64,000 nucleotides of DNA from SMBSF63 sp034003545 (GTDB lineage: Bacteria > Chloroflexota > Anaerolineae > Anaerolineales > Anaerolineaceae): assembly GCA_964447155.1 (NCBI GenBank), contig CAYURM010000004.1:62001-126000 (forward strand). The letters run 5' to 3'. Of this stretch, positions 1 to 8,359 are shown piece after piece. A model generated the notes under the pieces. The model ran no database searches. It worked only from the letters and a program-made list of their open reading frames with translations, and was not told the origin of the DNA. A program made the translations under genes and the position numbers. Each line of letters begins with the position of its first letter. The stretch's first letter is position 1.

Positions 1-1028
1 AGGGCTCTAAAATCAATACGGGCACCGTTTTGCCTGCCGGTGTGAGTATGCCAGAGGTTGTGGAGGCTTGTGCAAAAGCTGCTGGCTGGGTAAAGCAGAC
101 AGGTGGTTGGGCATTGCCGAAAGAATCTGAGCTGCCAAAAGCCGGGAAACCGTATTTGAAACGGGGAAAAGGGTTTGCCTGTGCATTGAAAAACGTAGGC
201 TTCTCGTTTGGTTTCCCGGAGGAATGTTCAGCAACCATTGAGCTGCATGGCGGTGCGGAAATTGAAAAAGCGGTGCTGCACCACGCCGGGGCCGATGTAG
301 GACAAGGCGCACATACGGTGCTGCTGCAAATGGCGGCTGAAGCAACCGGACTGCCGATGGAAAAAATCGAAGTACTGTATTCAGATACGGCGACCTCTGA
401 TAATTCCGGCAGTGCTTCGGCGTCACGGATGACCTTCATGGCAGGCAATTCCATCATTGGCGCAGCTGAAGCAGCAATGGAAAAATGGAAGAATGAAGAA
501 CGCCCGGCAATCGGTACGTATACATACCTGCCGCCGCGTACGACGCCGTTTCATCCCGAGACCGGGCATTCCTTCCCCAATTTCACTTATGGATATGTGG
601 CAGAAGGAATTGACCTGGAAGTGGATATGGACACGGGGCAGATCAAACTGCTGAATGCGATCTGCGCCGTTGACGTTGGCAAGGCGATCAATCCGCAGCA
701 ATTGGTGGGTCAAATTGAAGGCTGCGTGGTGCAGGTGATGGGGCATGCCTTGATGGAAGATTTGATCCAGAAAGATGGACAAGTGCTGACGAAAAAGCTG
801 TCCACATATTTGATCCCGACTGTATTGGACATTCCCGATAAAATGGAATCGGTGGTGCTGGAAATCCCTGATCCGCTCGGGCCGTGGGGCGCGCGCGGCA
901 TGTCTGAAATGCCTTTTCTGCCGTTCGCGGCTGCGGTAACCCATGCACTGCATGATGCCACGGGAGTATGGATTGATTCGTATCCATTAACGCCGGAAAG
1001 AGTGCTGCGCGGACTTGGAAAAATCTAA
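1..1028 (+). CDS. Molybdenum hydroxylase large subunit (xanthine dehydrogenase/aldehyde oxidase family), 3' part
   Basis: This is the C-terminal part of a molybdopterin-binding hydroxylase subunit; the reading frame is open from base 3, so the 5' end lies outside the window. The family hydroxylates purines, aldehydes or heterocycles at a Mo-pterin centre. The visible part has the cofactor-contacting stretches GADVGQGAHT and GSASASRMTF, the INPQQLVGQIEG segment, and near the C-terminus GARGMSEMPF, where the Glu corresponds to the family's catalytic Glu. The next gene is a YqeC-MocA fusion; YqeC goes with selenium-dependent members of this family, so this may be such an enzyme. The substrate cannot be told. 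An intrinsic terminator follows the stop. Confidence 0.88.
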   Translation, partial: GSKINTGTVLPAGVSMPEVVEACAKAAGWVKQTGGWALPKESELPKAGKPYLKRGKGFACALKNVGFSFGFPEECSATIELHGGAEIEKAVLHHAGADVGQGAHTVLLQMAAEATGLPMEKIEVLYSDTATSDNSGSASASRMTFMAGNSIIGAAEAAMEKWKNEERPAIGTYTYLPPRTTPFHPETGHSFPNFTYGYVAEGIDLEVDMDTGQIKLLNAICAVDVGKAINPQQLVGQIEGCVVQVMGHALMEDLIQKDGQVLTKKLSTYLIPTVLDIPDKMESVVLEIPDPLGPWGARGMSEMPFLPFAAAVTHALHDATGVWIDSYPLTPERVLRGLGKI

Positions 1029-1034
1029 CCTGTC

Positions 1035-1066
1035 CGGGGATGCTGAAAAGCATCCCCGATTATTTT
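1035..1066 (+). terminator. Intrinsic terminator between the hydroxylase and yqeC-mocA
   Basis: The stem CGGGGATGCT / AGCATCCCCG (1035-1044 and 1049-1058) encloses a GAAA loop and is followed by ATTATTTTT. It ends the hydroxylase transcript. The ATG of the next gene comes directly after the T-tract at 1068, so the hairpin may also govern read-through into that gene. Confidence 0.85.
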
Positions 1067-1067
1067 T

Positions 1068-2423
1068 ATGATAAAACTTGCAGATGCAATTCGATTAGAC
1101 AAAAATACCCGACTGGCGTTTGTTGGCGGCGGCGGCAAGACGACTGCCATGTTTCAGCTTGCGCGGCAATTTGAGACACCAGTGATCGTCACGACGACCA
1201 CACATTTGGGCACGGAGCAGGGTGCATTGGCTGATATCCATTTTACGTTGGCTGACGATGCGCCTTTTCCTGATCTTGAAAAAGCAATTTCCGAAAATCA
1301 GGTGGTGTTGTTGACGGGCGAACCGCATGCCGGTGAAAGGCTGGGGTCAATTCCGTCCCGGATGCTTGCCCAATTGAAGATATTTGTGGAGGAGAAAAAT
1401 ATCCCGCTGCTTATCGAAGCCGATGGGTCCCGGAAGCTGCCGATCAAAGCGCCGGCGGAAAAAGAGCCGGTAATTCCCGGATGGGTAAATGCAGTGGTCG
1501 TGGTGGTGGGGTTGTCAAGCGTGGGAGAGCCGGCAACGATGGAGACGATTCACCGGTTTGCTCATTTTTCCAAAATCACCGGCATCAAGGCGGGGGAAGC
1601 GGTTTTGTTTGAACATATCGAAAAATTATTAACCCATCCGTTGGGCGGCTTAAAGGGCATCCCGGAAGATGCGCGGCGAATGGTTTTATTGAATCAGGCG
1701 GATGACGAAACACTGACGAGAGAGGCAGCCAGCCTGGCTGACCGTTTGGTTGGATTGTATGATGTGGTGCTAACAGCTTCTCTGAAACCAGCGGGACGTG
1801 TTGAAGGTGGTGTGTCGGGAGTGAAGCGCTGCGCGGAGCGGATTGCCGGCATCATTCTGGCCGCGGGCGGGGCGAGCCGCTATGGACGGCCAAAGAGTCT
1901 GTTGGCGTGGCAAGGAGAGACATTGATTCGGCGGATTGTGAAAACGGCACTGGCGGCAGGTTTGGATCCGGTTGTGGTAGTGTTGGGGGCAGCGACGGCA
2001 GCCATCCGCGCTGAGCTTGCCGGTCTGCCGGTGCAGTTTGTCGAAAATCCGATGTGGGAGCAGGGACAGAGCAGCTCTCTGCGGACAGGTATCGAAGTGG
2101 TGAGCGCGGGGGTTTGTGGCGGAGCGATCATGCTGCAGGCAGATCAGCCGCGGGTGCCAGTAGAATTGCTTCAGCGCGAAATCGAGCATCATGCGGGTGA
2201 TCCTGTTTCGATTGTGATCCCGCGGGTTGACGGGCATCCATCTTCGCCCGTATTGTTTGATCGACGATATTTTGACGATCTTTTGGCGATAAAGGGAGAT
2301 CAGGGGGGGCGGGCGTTGTTTGAGAAATATCCGAAACAATGGCTGGATTGGAATGATCCAACGGATTTGATGGATATCGATACGCCGGAAGATTATCAGC
2401 GCCTGCTTGAAACGGGTGGTTAA
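1068..2423 (+). CDS. YqeC-MocA fusion: selenium-dependent hydroxylase accessory ATPase plus molybdopterin cytidylyltransferase-like domain
   Basis: A two-domain maturation protein. Residues 1 to about 245 match the YqeC family (accessory protein of selenium-dependent Mo hydroxylases), with P-loop GGGGKTT at 20-26 and EADGSRKLPIKAP in the middle. Residues about 260-450 are a MobA/MocA-type nucleotidyltransferase with the signature AGIILAAGGASRYGRPK and the metal-site stretch LQADQPR. MocA-type enzymes transfer CMP to molybdopterin to make the cytosine dinucleotide cofactor. The two functions are usually separate genes. No Shine-Dalgarno site precedes ATG 1068; a terminator hairpin and T-tract do, so translation may be leaderless or need read-through. 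Its place after a Mo hydroxylase gene fits a role in maturing that enzyme. Confidence 0.88.
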   Translation: MIKLADAIRLDKNTRLAFVGGGGKTTAMFQLARQFETPVIVTTTTHLGTEQGALADIHFTLADDAPFPDLEKAISENQVVLLTGEPHAGERLGSIPSRMLAQLKIFVEEKNIPLLIEADGSRKLPIKAPAEKEPVIPGWVNAVVVVVGLSSVGEPATMETIHRFAHFSKITGIKAGEAVLFEHIEKLLTHPLGGLKGIPEDARRMVLLNQADDETLTREAASLADRLVGLYDVVLTASLKPAGRVEGGVSGVKRCAERIAGIILAAGGASRYGRPKSLLAWQGETLIRRIVKTALAAGLDPVVVVLGAATAAIRAELAGLPVQFVENPMWEQGQSSSLRTGIEVVSAGVCGGAIMLQADQPRVPVELLQREIEHHAGDPVSIVIPRVDGHPSSPVLFDRRYFDDLLAIKGDQGGRALFEKYPKQWLDWNDPTDLMDIDTPEDYQRLLETGG

Positions 2424-2472
2424 GGCAAGTCACTTGCCAATAAAATTGGATGAATTTTATATTGCTGGAGAG

Positions 2473-3321
2473 ATGATGAAATCTGAAATACTTGTGGCGC
2501 GCCTGAGTGGTGCGGAATTAAAACCTGTCAAATTACCATTTATTACAGATAACCTGAACGAGGTTTCACAGGGGCTGCCTGCCGGCGCCTATACGACCTT
2601 CAGGACATATGAAGGCAGTAAAGCGTTGTGGCTGGATAAGCATTATCAACGTTTAGAGGAAACACTGGCTTTGGCGGGTACGCCGTTGCAGCTTGACCGG
2701 CGGCATATCAGCGAGGGTGTTCGAAAAATGCTGGCGGATTACCAGGGTGATAATGCGCGCGTGCGAATCACGGTGGATGCAACCAAAAACCTGGGAGATG
2801 TGTATATTGTGCTGGCGCCATTGGTGACACCATCTGCGGCTGATTATGCGAATGGGGTGGTGGTGATCTCGTGCGATATAGGCAAGCGGGAGAATCCGAA
2901 GGCCAAGCTGTCGAATTTCATTTCGCGGGCTGAAACCATCCGTAACACTTTACCAAAAGGTGTGCATGAAGCATTGATCGTGAATGGCGGCGGCCAAATT
3001 CTGGAAGGATTGAGCAGTAATTTCTTTGCGGTTCGCAACGGGAAATTGCAGTTTGCTGATGATGGCGCTTTGTCCGGGCTGACCATGAAAATGGTTCTGG
3101 AAGAAGCCGACCGGCTGGGCCTCCCTCATCACGGGGTGGGGGTTTGCATTTCCGAAGTAGAGCAAATTGATGAGGCATTCATCACCAGCGCCAGCAGGTC
3201 AATCTTGCCGGTCACTGAAATTGATCATAAACCGGTTGGCGATGGGAAGGTGGGGGAAGTGACGAAACGATTAATGGAAGCATTCAGCCAGCGTTTGTTG
3301 AAGGAAATCAAATTAATCTGA
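2473..3321 (+). CDS. Class IV PLP aminotransferase (branched-chain aminotransferase / aminodeoxychorismate lyase type)
   Basis: A fold-type IV PLP enzyme of about 282 residues. The segment AKLSNFISRAETIRN holds the presumed PLP-binding lysine, followed by the family signature LEGLSSNFFAVRNGKL and the C-terminal EAFITSASRSILPV. I place the start at ATG 2473 or the next ATG at 2476, just after GGAGAG; a longer frame to 2407 would overlap the previous gene and has no ribosome site. The family includes branched-chain aminotransferases, D-amino acid transaminases and aminodeoxychorismate lyase, and the sequence alone does not decide between them. Its 3' end overlaps that of the convergent DUF2007 gene by 9 bp. 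Confidence 0.82.
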   Translation: MMKSEILVARLSGAELKPVKLPFITDNLNEVSQGLPAGAYTTFRTYEGSKALWLDKHYQRLEETLALAGTPLQLDRRHISEGVRKMLADYQGDNARVRITVDATKNLGDVYIVLAPLVTPSAADYANGVVVISCDIGKRENPKAKLSNFISRAETIRNTLPKGVHEALIVNGGGQILEGLSSNFFAVRNGKLQFADDGALSGLTMKMVLEEADRLGLPHHGVGVCISEVEQIDEAFITSASRSILPVTEIDHKPVGDGKVGEVTKRLMEAFSQRLLKEIKLI

Positions 3322-3585
3322 GTCTTCACTGCTTTCTATCTTTTCATCGGGGGCGGCAAATTCGTTGTTTTCGTAGGCCCGAATGATGGCATTAGCATCT
3401 TCCAGATGGGATGCGGGGACGTAGACAAGCGCCTGGCCCAACGGGCCACTGACGATGCCATACGTAATTCCGGCGCTTTCCTGGTACGTTTCTGCAGGGA
3501 TATTGAACGATACCAGCAGGTTTTTAATCAGGATGGCATTATTAATCCCGTTTGCGGAATAAATAGGAATATATTTCTCAGTCAT
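3313..3585 (-). CDS. DUF2007-type small protein, third gene of the mrfAB operon
   Basis: A 90-residue soluble protein resembling the DUF2007 (putative signal-transducing, PII-like fold) family: YIPIYSANGINNAILIKNLL, then a central Gly-rich turn, then ALVYVPASHLEDANAIIRAYE, with an acidic tail. Its ATG overlaps the mrfB stop codon (TAATG), so it is translationally coupled to mrfB and thus to mrfA. The family's biochemical role is not established; the coupling suggests a link to the MrfAB repair enzymes, which is inference. Confidence 0.78.
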   Translation of the reverse strand: MTEKYIPIYSANGINNAILIKNLLVSFNIPAETYQESAGITYGIVSGPLGQALVYVPASHLEDANAIIRAYENNEFAAPDEKIESSEDSD

Positions 3586-4808
3586 TATGGTTCTCCTTGA
3601 TTACCAGTATTGGAGCTCTCTTTGGCCGACTGTATGCTGGCATTTCTCTTTCTGATGATTCGGGTCAGGCGATATTCCATTTCTTCGACAATCATGTCTC
3701 GATTGTTCAGGGATAAAGCGAATGTACACCAACGCTCAGCTTCATTATAATCCCGGGTTTGGTGTTCATAATATTTTGCCAATTCGATGCAGGCTTCAGG
3801 GCTGGCGGCTGCCGCTTGCATCCAGCAGGAGATGGCGTTGGACCAATCGCCGGCTTTACGATGGAGCCGCCCGAGTTGGTAGCGGGCTTGTGTGGCGAAG
3901 TTGGTGTTTTCGCCAGCGGCAATGGTTTGGTGATACGCCTGGATTGCGCCTGGAATATCCTTGCTGTTTTCAAGATATTCTGCCAGGGCGAATAATTCGG
4001 CAGGAGATTCTGTTTCCAGACCGGCCATTTTCTCCAGGACGCACAGCAGCGCGGCGAGGGAGACGATATCCATCTGATTGTGGTAGAACATGCCTTTCAT
4101 GGGAGCAGCATCTCTGGTATGGAGGTAGTCGAGGTAAAGTTTGGGGGCCATCCAGCCAGGGAGTTCGACTTCGCCGCGGGTGAAGTGCAGGATGTGGTTT
4201 TCAAGCTCGCCCAGGGTACGGCTGGCAAGGCGGTAGCGCCAGACGCGCCGTGCAAGGTGAAGCAGGTCAATGTGCGCCATATCCTCAAACGGTGAAGGGA
4301 TAGAATGGAGCATGTAACGGGTTTTAACCAGGGGGATGTCAAAAGATTTGCCGTTGAATGAAACAATGGTGTTGAATCGGGCCAGCTCTTCGGTCAAGGC
4401 ACACAGATACTCGTGTTCACAAGCGGGTTCGGGAAGAAAGATCTGCTTTACATGAAATGCATTGTGGTCATCAAACCAGCCCAGACCCAGCATAAAGGCA
4501 AACGTACCCGTGCCGCTGGAGAGGCCGGTGGTTTCGGCGTCAATGAAGACCAGATCCTGCAGGTTGAAATCCAGGTGGATCAGGCCTTTTAGACGATTAT
4601 AGGATTCCAGCCAAAGCTTAAAGTCGCCGTGCCGATAGTGTGCGTCAAAAACTGCCAGGGTTTCAAAAACCTGATCGTTGTGCGTGTAGCCGCCCTCAAC
4701 CATATCGGGCAGTTTTGTTATCGCGGCTTTATTTTCAGATTTTGCCTGTAAGGACGAAGCTCCAAGCTCCACGCCGAGGGCTTTGAGTTTATCAGACAAG
4801 CGCGTCAT
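3585..4808 (-). CDS. mrfB: MrfB/YprB-like RNase H-fold exonuclease with TPR region
   Basis: The N-terminal half carries a DEDD-type ribonuclease H-like nuclease domain: VFIDAETTGLSSGTGTF (metal-binding Asp and Glu), then VSFNGKSFDIPLVKTR, and a distal MFYHNQMDIVSLAALL with the final Asp. The C-terminal part, from about residue 275, reads as tetratricopeptide-like helices. This matches Bacillus YprB, renamed MrfB, an exonuclease acting with helicase MrfA in removal of mitomycin-type DNA adducts. The gene directly follows mrfA with a 4-bp ATGA overlap, the same pairing as in Bacillus. At 407 residues the length is normal for the family. Confidence 0.87.
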   Translation of the reverse strand: MTRLSDKLKALGVELGASSLQAKSENKAAITKLPDMVEGGYTHNDQVFETLAVFDAHYRHGDFKLWLESYNRLKGLIHLDFNLQDLVFIDAETTGLSSGTGTFAFMLGLGWFDDHNAFHVKQIFLPEPACEHEYLCALTEELARFNTIVSFNGKSFDIPLVKTRYMLHSIPSPFEDMAHIDLLHLARRVWRYRLASRTLGELENHILHFTRGEVELPGWMAPKLYLDYLHTRDAAPMKGMFYHNQMDIVSLAALLCVLEKMAGLETESPAELFALAEYLENSKDIPGAIQAYHQTIAAGENTNFATQARYQLGRLHRKAGDWSNAISCWMQAAAASPEACIELAKYYEHQTRDYNEAERWCTFALSLNNRDMIVEEMEYRLTRIIRKRNASIQSAKESSNTGNQGEP

Positions 4809-7339
4809 GGCTGGCTTCCCAGGAGGGTGCGAAGAAGGGCCAGGGTTTCTTCCTTGCCGCCAATTCCCTGCTCGCCGGCGGGGCCGATACAGGAGGGGCA
4901 GCCATCCTCACACGGGCAGTTTTTAATCAGGTCTTTGGCGCTTTCGAGCAGGGTGTGGTGAATATCGAAAATTGCCTCGGAAAGGCCGATGCCATCCGGA
5001 ATATGATCGTAGAGCACGATGGCTGGATTGCCGCCAGCGAGGGGGGATTCGGGATCGACGTGTAAGCCGAGATCGTTCTGGTCGCACATCAGATAGAGGG
5101 GAGCGAGGTGATGAAGGATGTAGCCCAGGCCGGAGAGGCCGGAGCGCATACGGATGCTGGTCTCGGCGTGCTGGTGACAGGCGGGACAAAGGGTGATCAG
5201 GTTGTCGAGCTGGTTGGCAGCCTGCGGGTTGGCGAAATTCCGAAACGGCACAATGTGGTGGATGTGCCAGGACTGCGACTCTTCCTTGCGCCCGCAGGCC
5301 TGGCAGGTGTGTTGGTCACGGATGCGCACCAATTTGCGGACGCGGGGCCAATGTGGGCCGTAATCATTGGGGTTATTCTTCCAAAGGCCATCATCCTGTA
5401 ATTTTTGCACAGCCTGAGGTTCGATGGACAGCCAATAGGCGACGGTTTGCATTTGCTGGAGGGGCAGTGCTAATGGATTAACCTCCAGCACCTGGTGGGT
5501 TGTCCAACTGATCTTTTTGAAACCGATGACCTGGGAGGAAACCAGAATTTCACCAGTGTATTTTTTCCCGCCGGGCACAGCAGCAGTTTCTCTTGTCTCA
5601 ATTTCAGTGAGGGTCACTTCAGATTGGGGGACGGTGAAATAATCGACTTCTGCAGGAGATAGCTGCGCTTCATTGATTGCGGGGTTGAGGTCTTCTACCA
5701 GGTAGGATTGGCCTTCGTGGATATAGACAGCGCCTGGGTAGGTGAGGAAGTAAGCGCTTTGCTCGTCGATCTCACCGATAAGGGTACGCTGCGCATCCGT
5801 GTCTGCACGCAGCTGGATGGTCTTGGCCGAAGCGCTGCGCAAGGAAATATTTGCGGAGGGGTATTGGTCAGCGACCCAGAAGGTCTTGTCGCCGGAGGTG
5901 TAGGCGAAATTGGAGGCGGTAAGAAGTTCAAGGATTTCCTGAACAGTTTCTGCTGCCACCCTGCCGAAACCTTCGTTTTCACTGAACGGCAATTCAAAAA
6001 TGGCGCATTTCAGGTGGTTGAGAAGGATGAGGAGATTGTCGGGGTTGATCAGCGCACGTTCAGGGGAGCTTTCGGTCAGGAATTCAGGGTGAGCAACGAG
6101 AAATTGATCCAGCGGTGATGAAGAAGCGATTAATACAGCAGCGGAGGTGCCCGAGCGCCGGCCAGCCCGGCCGGATTGCTGGGTGGTTGAAGCGATGGAG
6201 CCGGGGTATCCAGCCATGATGACCGCGTCAGCAGAGCCGATGTCAATACCCAGTTCAAGGGCATTGGTGGAGATGACGATTTGGGCCTTGCCTTCCCGCA
6301 GGTCTTTTTCAATTTCCCGGCGTTCCGTTTTCAAGTAACCGCTGCGATAGCCTCTGATGGTCTGTTCTGAATTTTCCAAACTCTCGCGAAGCTCCCTGAC
6401 GATGAGTTCTACCTGGAGGCGGGAACGGGCAAACACGATGGTCTGCACGCTGCTGTTGAAAAGCCTTTTGGCGAGGCGGACCGCTTCCTGGCGAACCCCT
6501 GCGCGGATGCCAAGCAGGTCATGAATGATGGGGGGATTGTAGAGGATGAAATGATGGGTACCAGTGGGCGCGCCATCCTGGTCAATCACCGAGACGGGCA
6601 TTTCAATCAAGCTATTGGCCAATTCTTCGGGATTAGCGATGGTTGCGGATGTCAGGATGAATTGTGGGTTGGCCCCATAGAAACGCGCAATCCGCTGCAA
6701 TCTGCGAATGACGTTCGCCACATGAGAGCCAAACACTCCCCGGTAGACATGGATTTCGTCAAGAATGATGCAGCGCAGGTTTTTGAAGAATGCTGCCCAC
6801 AGCGTATGGTGCGGGAGAATGGAGAGATGGAGCATATCCGGGTTGGTCAGGATGGCGCGGGCGGAAGTGCGGATTTGGGTGCGTTGAGAGGAGGGGGTAT
6901 CGCCATCGTAGATACCGCTGAAGAGCTTATCTGTCGGAAGCCAGAAAGACGCGAAGGAGTCGATATTTTTCTTTTGATCCTGCGCGAGGGCTTTGGTGGG
7001 GAAGAGGTACAGCGCGGTGTCTGTGGGGTTATTAAGAGCAGCCTGGAAAACTGGCAGGTTATAGCAGAGGGTTTTTCCGCTGGCTGTGCCGGTAACGATG
7101 ACAATGTTTTTGCCTCGGCTTAGTTGCTGCCAGCTTTCAAACTGATGTGTGTAGAGCCGGTCAATACCGTTCCGGGACAAGTATTCTTTCAGAACAGGAT
7201 GCAATTCGGTTGGTAAAGGCAAAGACTGAGCGGGATGGGCGGGCCGGGTGGAAAAATGAGCGATATTTTTTGAGATGGATGAATCAGTTTGCCATTTTTC
7301 GAGCAGGCGGGGCATGTTTTGTGGCAGGTGTTTTGTCAT
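4805..7339 (-). CDS. mrfA: MrfA/YprA-like DEAD-box helicase with an HNH endonuclease insert
   Basis: A superfamily 2 helicase. Walker A is GTASGKT at 84-90, the DEAH-like motif is LDEIHVYRG near 195, and the second RecA domain has STNALELGIDIGSAD and QQSGRAGRRSG. The C-terminal DUF1998 region ends with the zinc-binding CPCEDGCPSC. MrfA enzymes use ATP to process mitomycin-type damage with nuclease MrfB. Between the helicase core and DUF1998 (about residues 670-735) lies a complete HNH domain: CQACG, IHHIVPF, NLITLCPACH. Bacillus MrfA is about 100 residues shorter, and I know of no such nuclease in it. The gene heads a three-gene operon with mrfB and a DUF2007 gene. Confidence 0.9.
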   Translation of the reverse strand: MTKHLPQNMPRLLEKWQTDSSISKNIAHFSTRPAHPAQSLPLPTELHPVLKEYLSRNGIDRLYTHQFESWQQLSRGKNIVIVTGTASGKTLCYNLPVFQAALNNPTDTALYLFPTKALAQDQKKNIDSFASFWLPTDKLFSGIYDGDTPSSQRTQIRTSARAILTNPDMLHLSILPHHTLWAAFFKNLRCIILDEIHVYRGVFGSHVANVIRRLQRIARFYGANPQFILTSATIANPEELANSLIEMPVSVIDQDGAPTGTHHFILYNPPIIHDLLGIRAGVRQEAVRLAKRLFNSSVQTIVFARSRLQVELIVRELRESLENSEQTIRGYRSGYLKTERREIEKDLREGKAQIVISTNALELGIDIGSADAVIMAGYPGSIASTTQQSGRAGRRSGTSAAVLIASSSPLDQFLVAHPEFLTESSPERALINPDNLLILLNHLKCAIFELPFSENEGFGRVAAETVQEILELLTASNFAYTSGDKTFWVADQYPSANISLRSASAKTIQLRADTDAQRTLIGEIDEQSAYFLTYPGAVYIHEGQSYLVEDLNPAINEAQLSPAEVDYFTVPQSEVTLTEIETRETAAVPGGKKYTGEILVSSQVIGFKKISWTTHQVLEVNPLALPLQQMQTVAYWLSIEPQAVQKLQDDGLWKNNPNDYGPHWPRVRKLVRIRDQHTCQACGRKEESQSWHIHHIVPFRNFANPQAANQLDNLITLCPACHQHAETSIRMRSGLSGLGYILHHLAPLYLMCDQNDLGLHVDPESPLAGGNPAIVLYDHIPDGIGLSEAIFDIHHTLLESAKDLIKNCPCEDGCPSCIGPAGEQGIGGKEETLALLRTLLGSQP

Positions 7340-7480
7340 AGGATGGTTTCAGGGTTATACTGTTCTCGTAACTGCTCAGGGATGAGGATGCACCTCGCGT
7401 GACAGGCAGATGGGCAAGTAAGTCTACTATTGTCCTGTTGAGCAGTTCCCTTCTCTCAAGGTTTCGAATGGAGATAGCTG

Positions 7481-8230
7481 ATGCCGATATTGTCATTGTT
7501 TGCCGTAATTATAACTGGCCTTGCACTGGGAATGATCATCAATTTCCTGGCTGATACGCTGCCTGATGGTTTTCGCCCGACTTGCCGTCATTGCAGTGCT
7601 CCATGGACTATACGAGAATATTTCTTATTAAAACCGTGCGCCTATTGCAAGAGAAAGCAACCGCTACGATTTTGGATCGTATGGGTGACGTTTGCAGCCC
7701 TAGGCGTGGCGTTCTGGTTTTTTCCGCCAGAGCGGGTTGGCATGTGGGGGGGATTGATTCTGATGGCCTATTTTGGCGTGGTGTTCGTGATTGATATGGA
7801 GCACAAGTTAATCCTGCGGCAAACCAATGTAGCTGGCGTGTTAATTTGCGGATACCTGGGGTGGAGGATGCATGGCGTTCAGGCTACGCTGCTGGGCGGC
7901 GCGGCCGGTTTTGGGATTATGCTGGTTTTATATTATTTTGGGGTATTGTTCACCCGCGCTTTGTCTCGCAGACGGGAAGAGTCGGTGGATGAGGTGGCGC
8001 TGGGTTTTGGGGATGTGAGCTTAAGTCTGATCCTTGGACTGCTGCTAGGCTGGCCGGGGATCACCGCCGGTTTGTTTTTTGCGGTTTTGGCTGGCGGATT
8101 AGGCAGCGGAATTTATCTTCTGGTCAATAAATTAACCAAAGGATATGAAGATTTCACTGCTATCCCATATGCGCCTTTTCTGCTTTTTGGCGCAGTGGTT
8201 TTGATTTTTGTGTTGCCGCCCGCGCCATAA
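7481..8230 (+). CDS. Prepilin peptidase (A24 family)
   Basis: A polytopic membrane aspartyl peptidase that removes leader peptides from type IV pilin-like proteins. The two catalytic Asp motifs are VIDMEHKLIL and GFGDVSLSLILGL, and the family's C-terminal PxxPFL appears as IPYAPFLL. A four-Cys cytoplasmic loop (CRHC, then CAYC) after the first membrane helix matches the zinc/N-methylation domain of bifunctional PilD-type enzymes. No pilus, competence or secretion genes lie nearby, so its substrates are encoded elsewhere. Confidence 0.9.
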   Translation: MPILSLFAVIITGLALGMIINFLADTLPDGFRPTCRHCSAPWTIREYFLLKPCAYCKRKQPLRFWIVWVTFAALGVAFWFFPPERVGMWGGLILMAYFGVVFVIDMEHKLILRQTNVAGVLICGYLGWRMHGVQATLLGGAAGFGIMLVLYYFGVLFTRALSRRREESVDEVALGFGDVSLSLILGLLLGWPGITAGLFFAVLAGGLGSGIYLLVNKLTKGYEDFTAIPYAPFLLFGAVVLIFVLPPAP

Positions 8231-8242
8231 ACCCGGGCTTTA

Positions 8243-8285
8243 TTGGCGTACGCCAACTTGCGGGGCGAAGCATGCTTCGCCCCGC
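8243..8285. repeat. Two perfect palindromes between convergent genes
   Basis: A 14-bp palindrome (8243-8256, TTGGCGTACGCCAA) is followed 3 bp later by a 26-bp perfect palindrome (8260-8285, left half GCGGGGCGAAGCA). They lie between the convergent prepilin peptidase and pckA genes. As RNA on either strand the longer one would fold into a GC-rich hairpin, but no T-tract follows. It could be a bidirectional terminator-like element or a protein site. Confidence 0.6.
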
Positions 8286-8359
8286 TGCGTTATGCAGGTG
8301 GTTTGATGTGTCACTTTATTGGTGTTTCGCCAGTACGGCTCACAAATCTTATGAAATTT

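Noticed and set aside
7370..7447. Inverted repeat AACTGCTCA / TGAGCAGTT upstream of the prepilin peptidase
   Set aside because: Short arms 60 bases apart with no supporting structure; likely chance.
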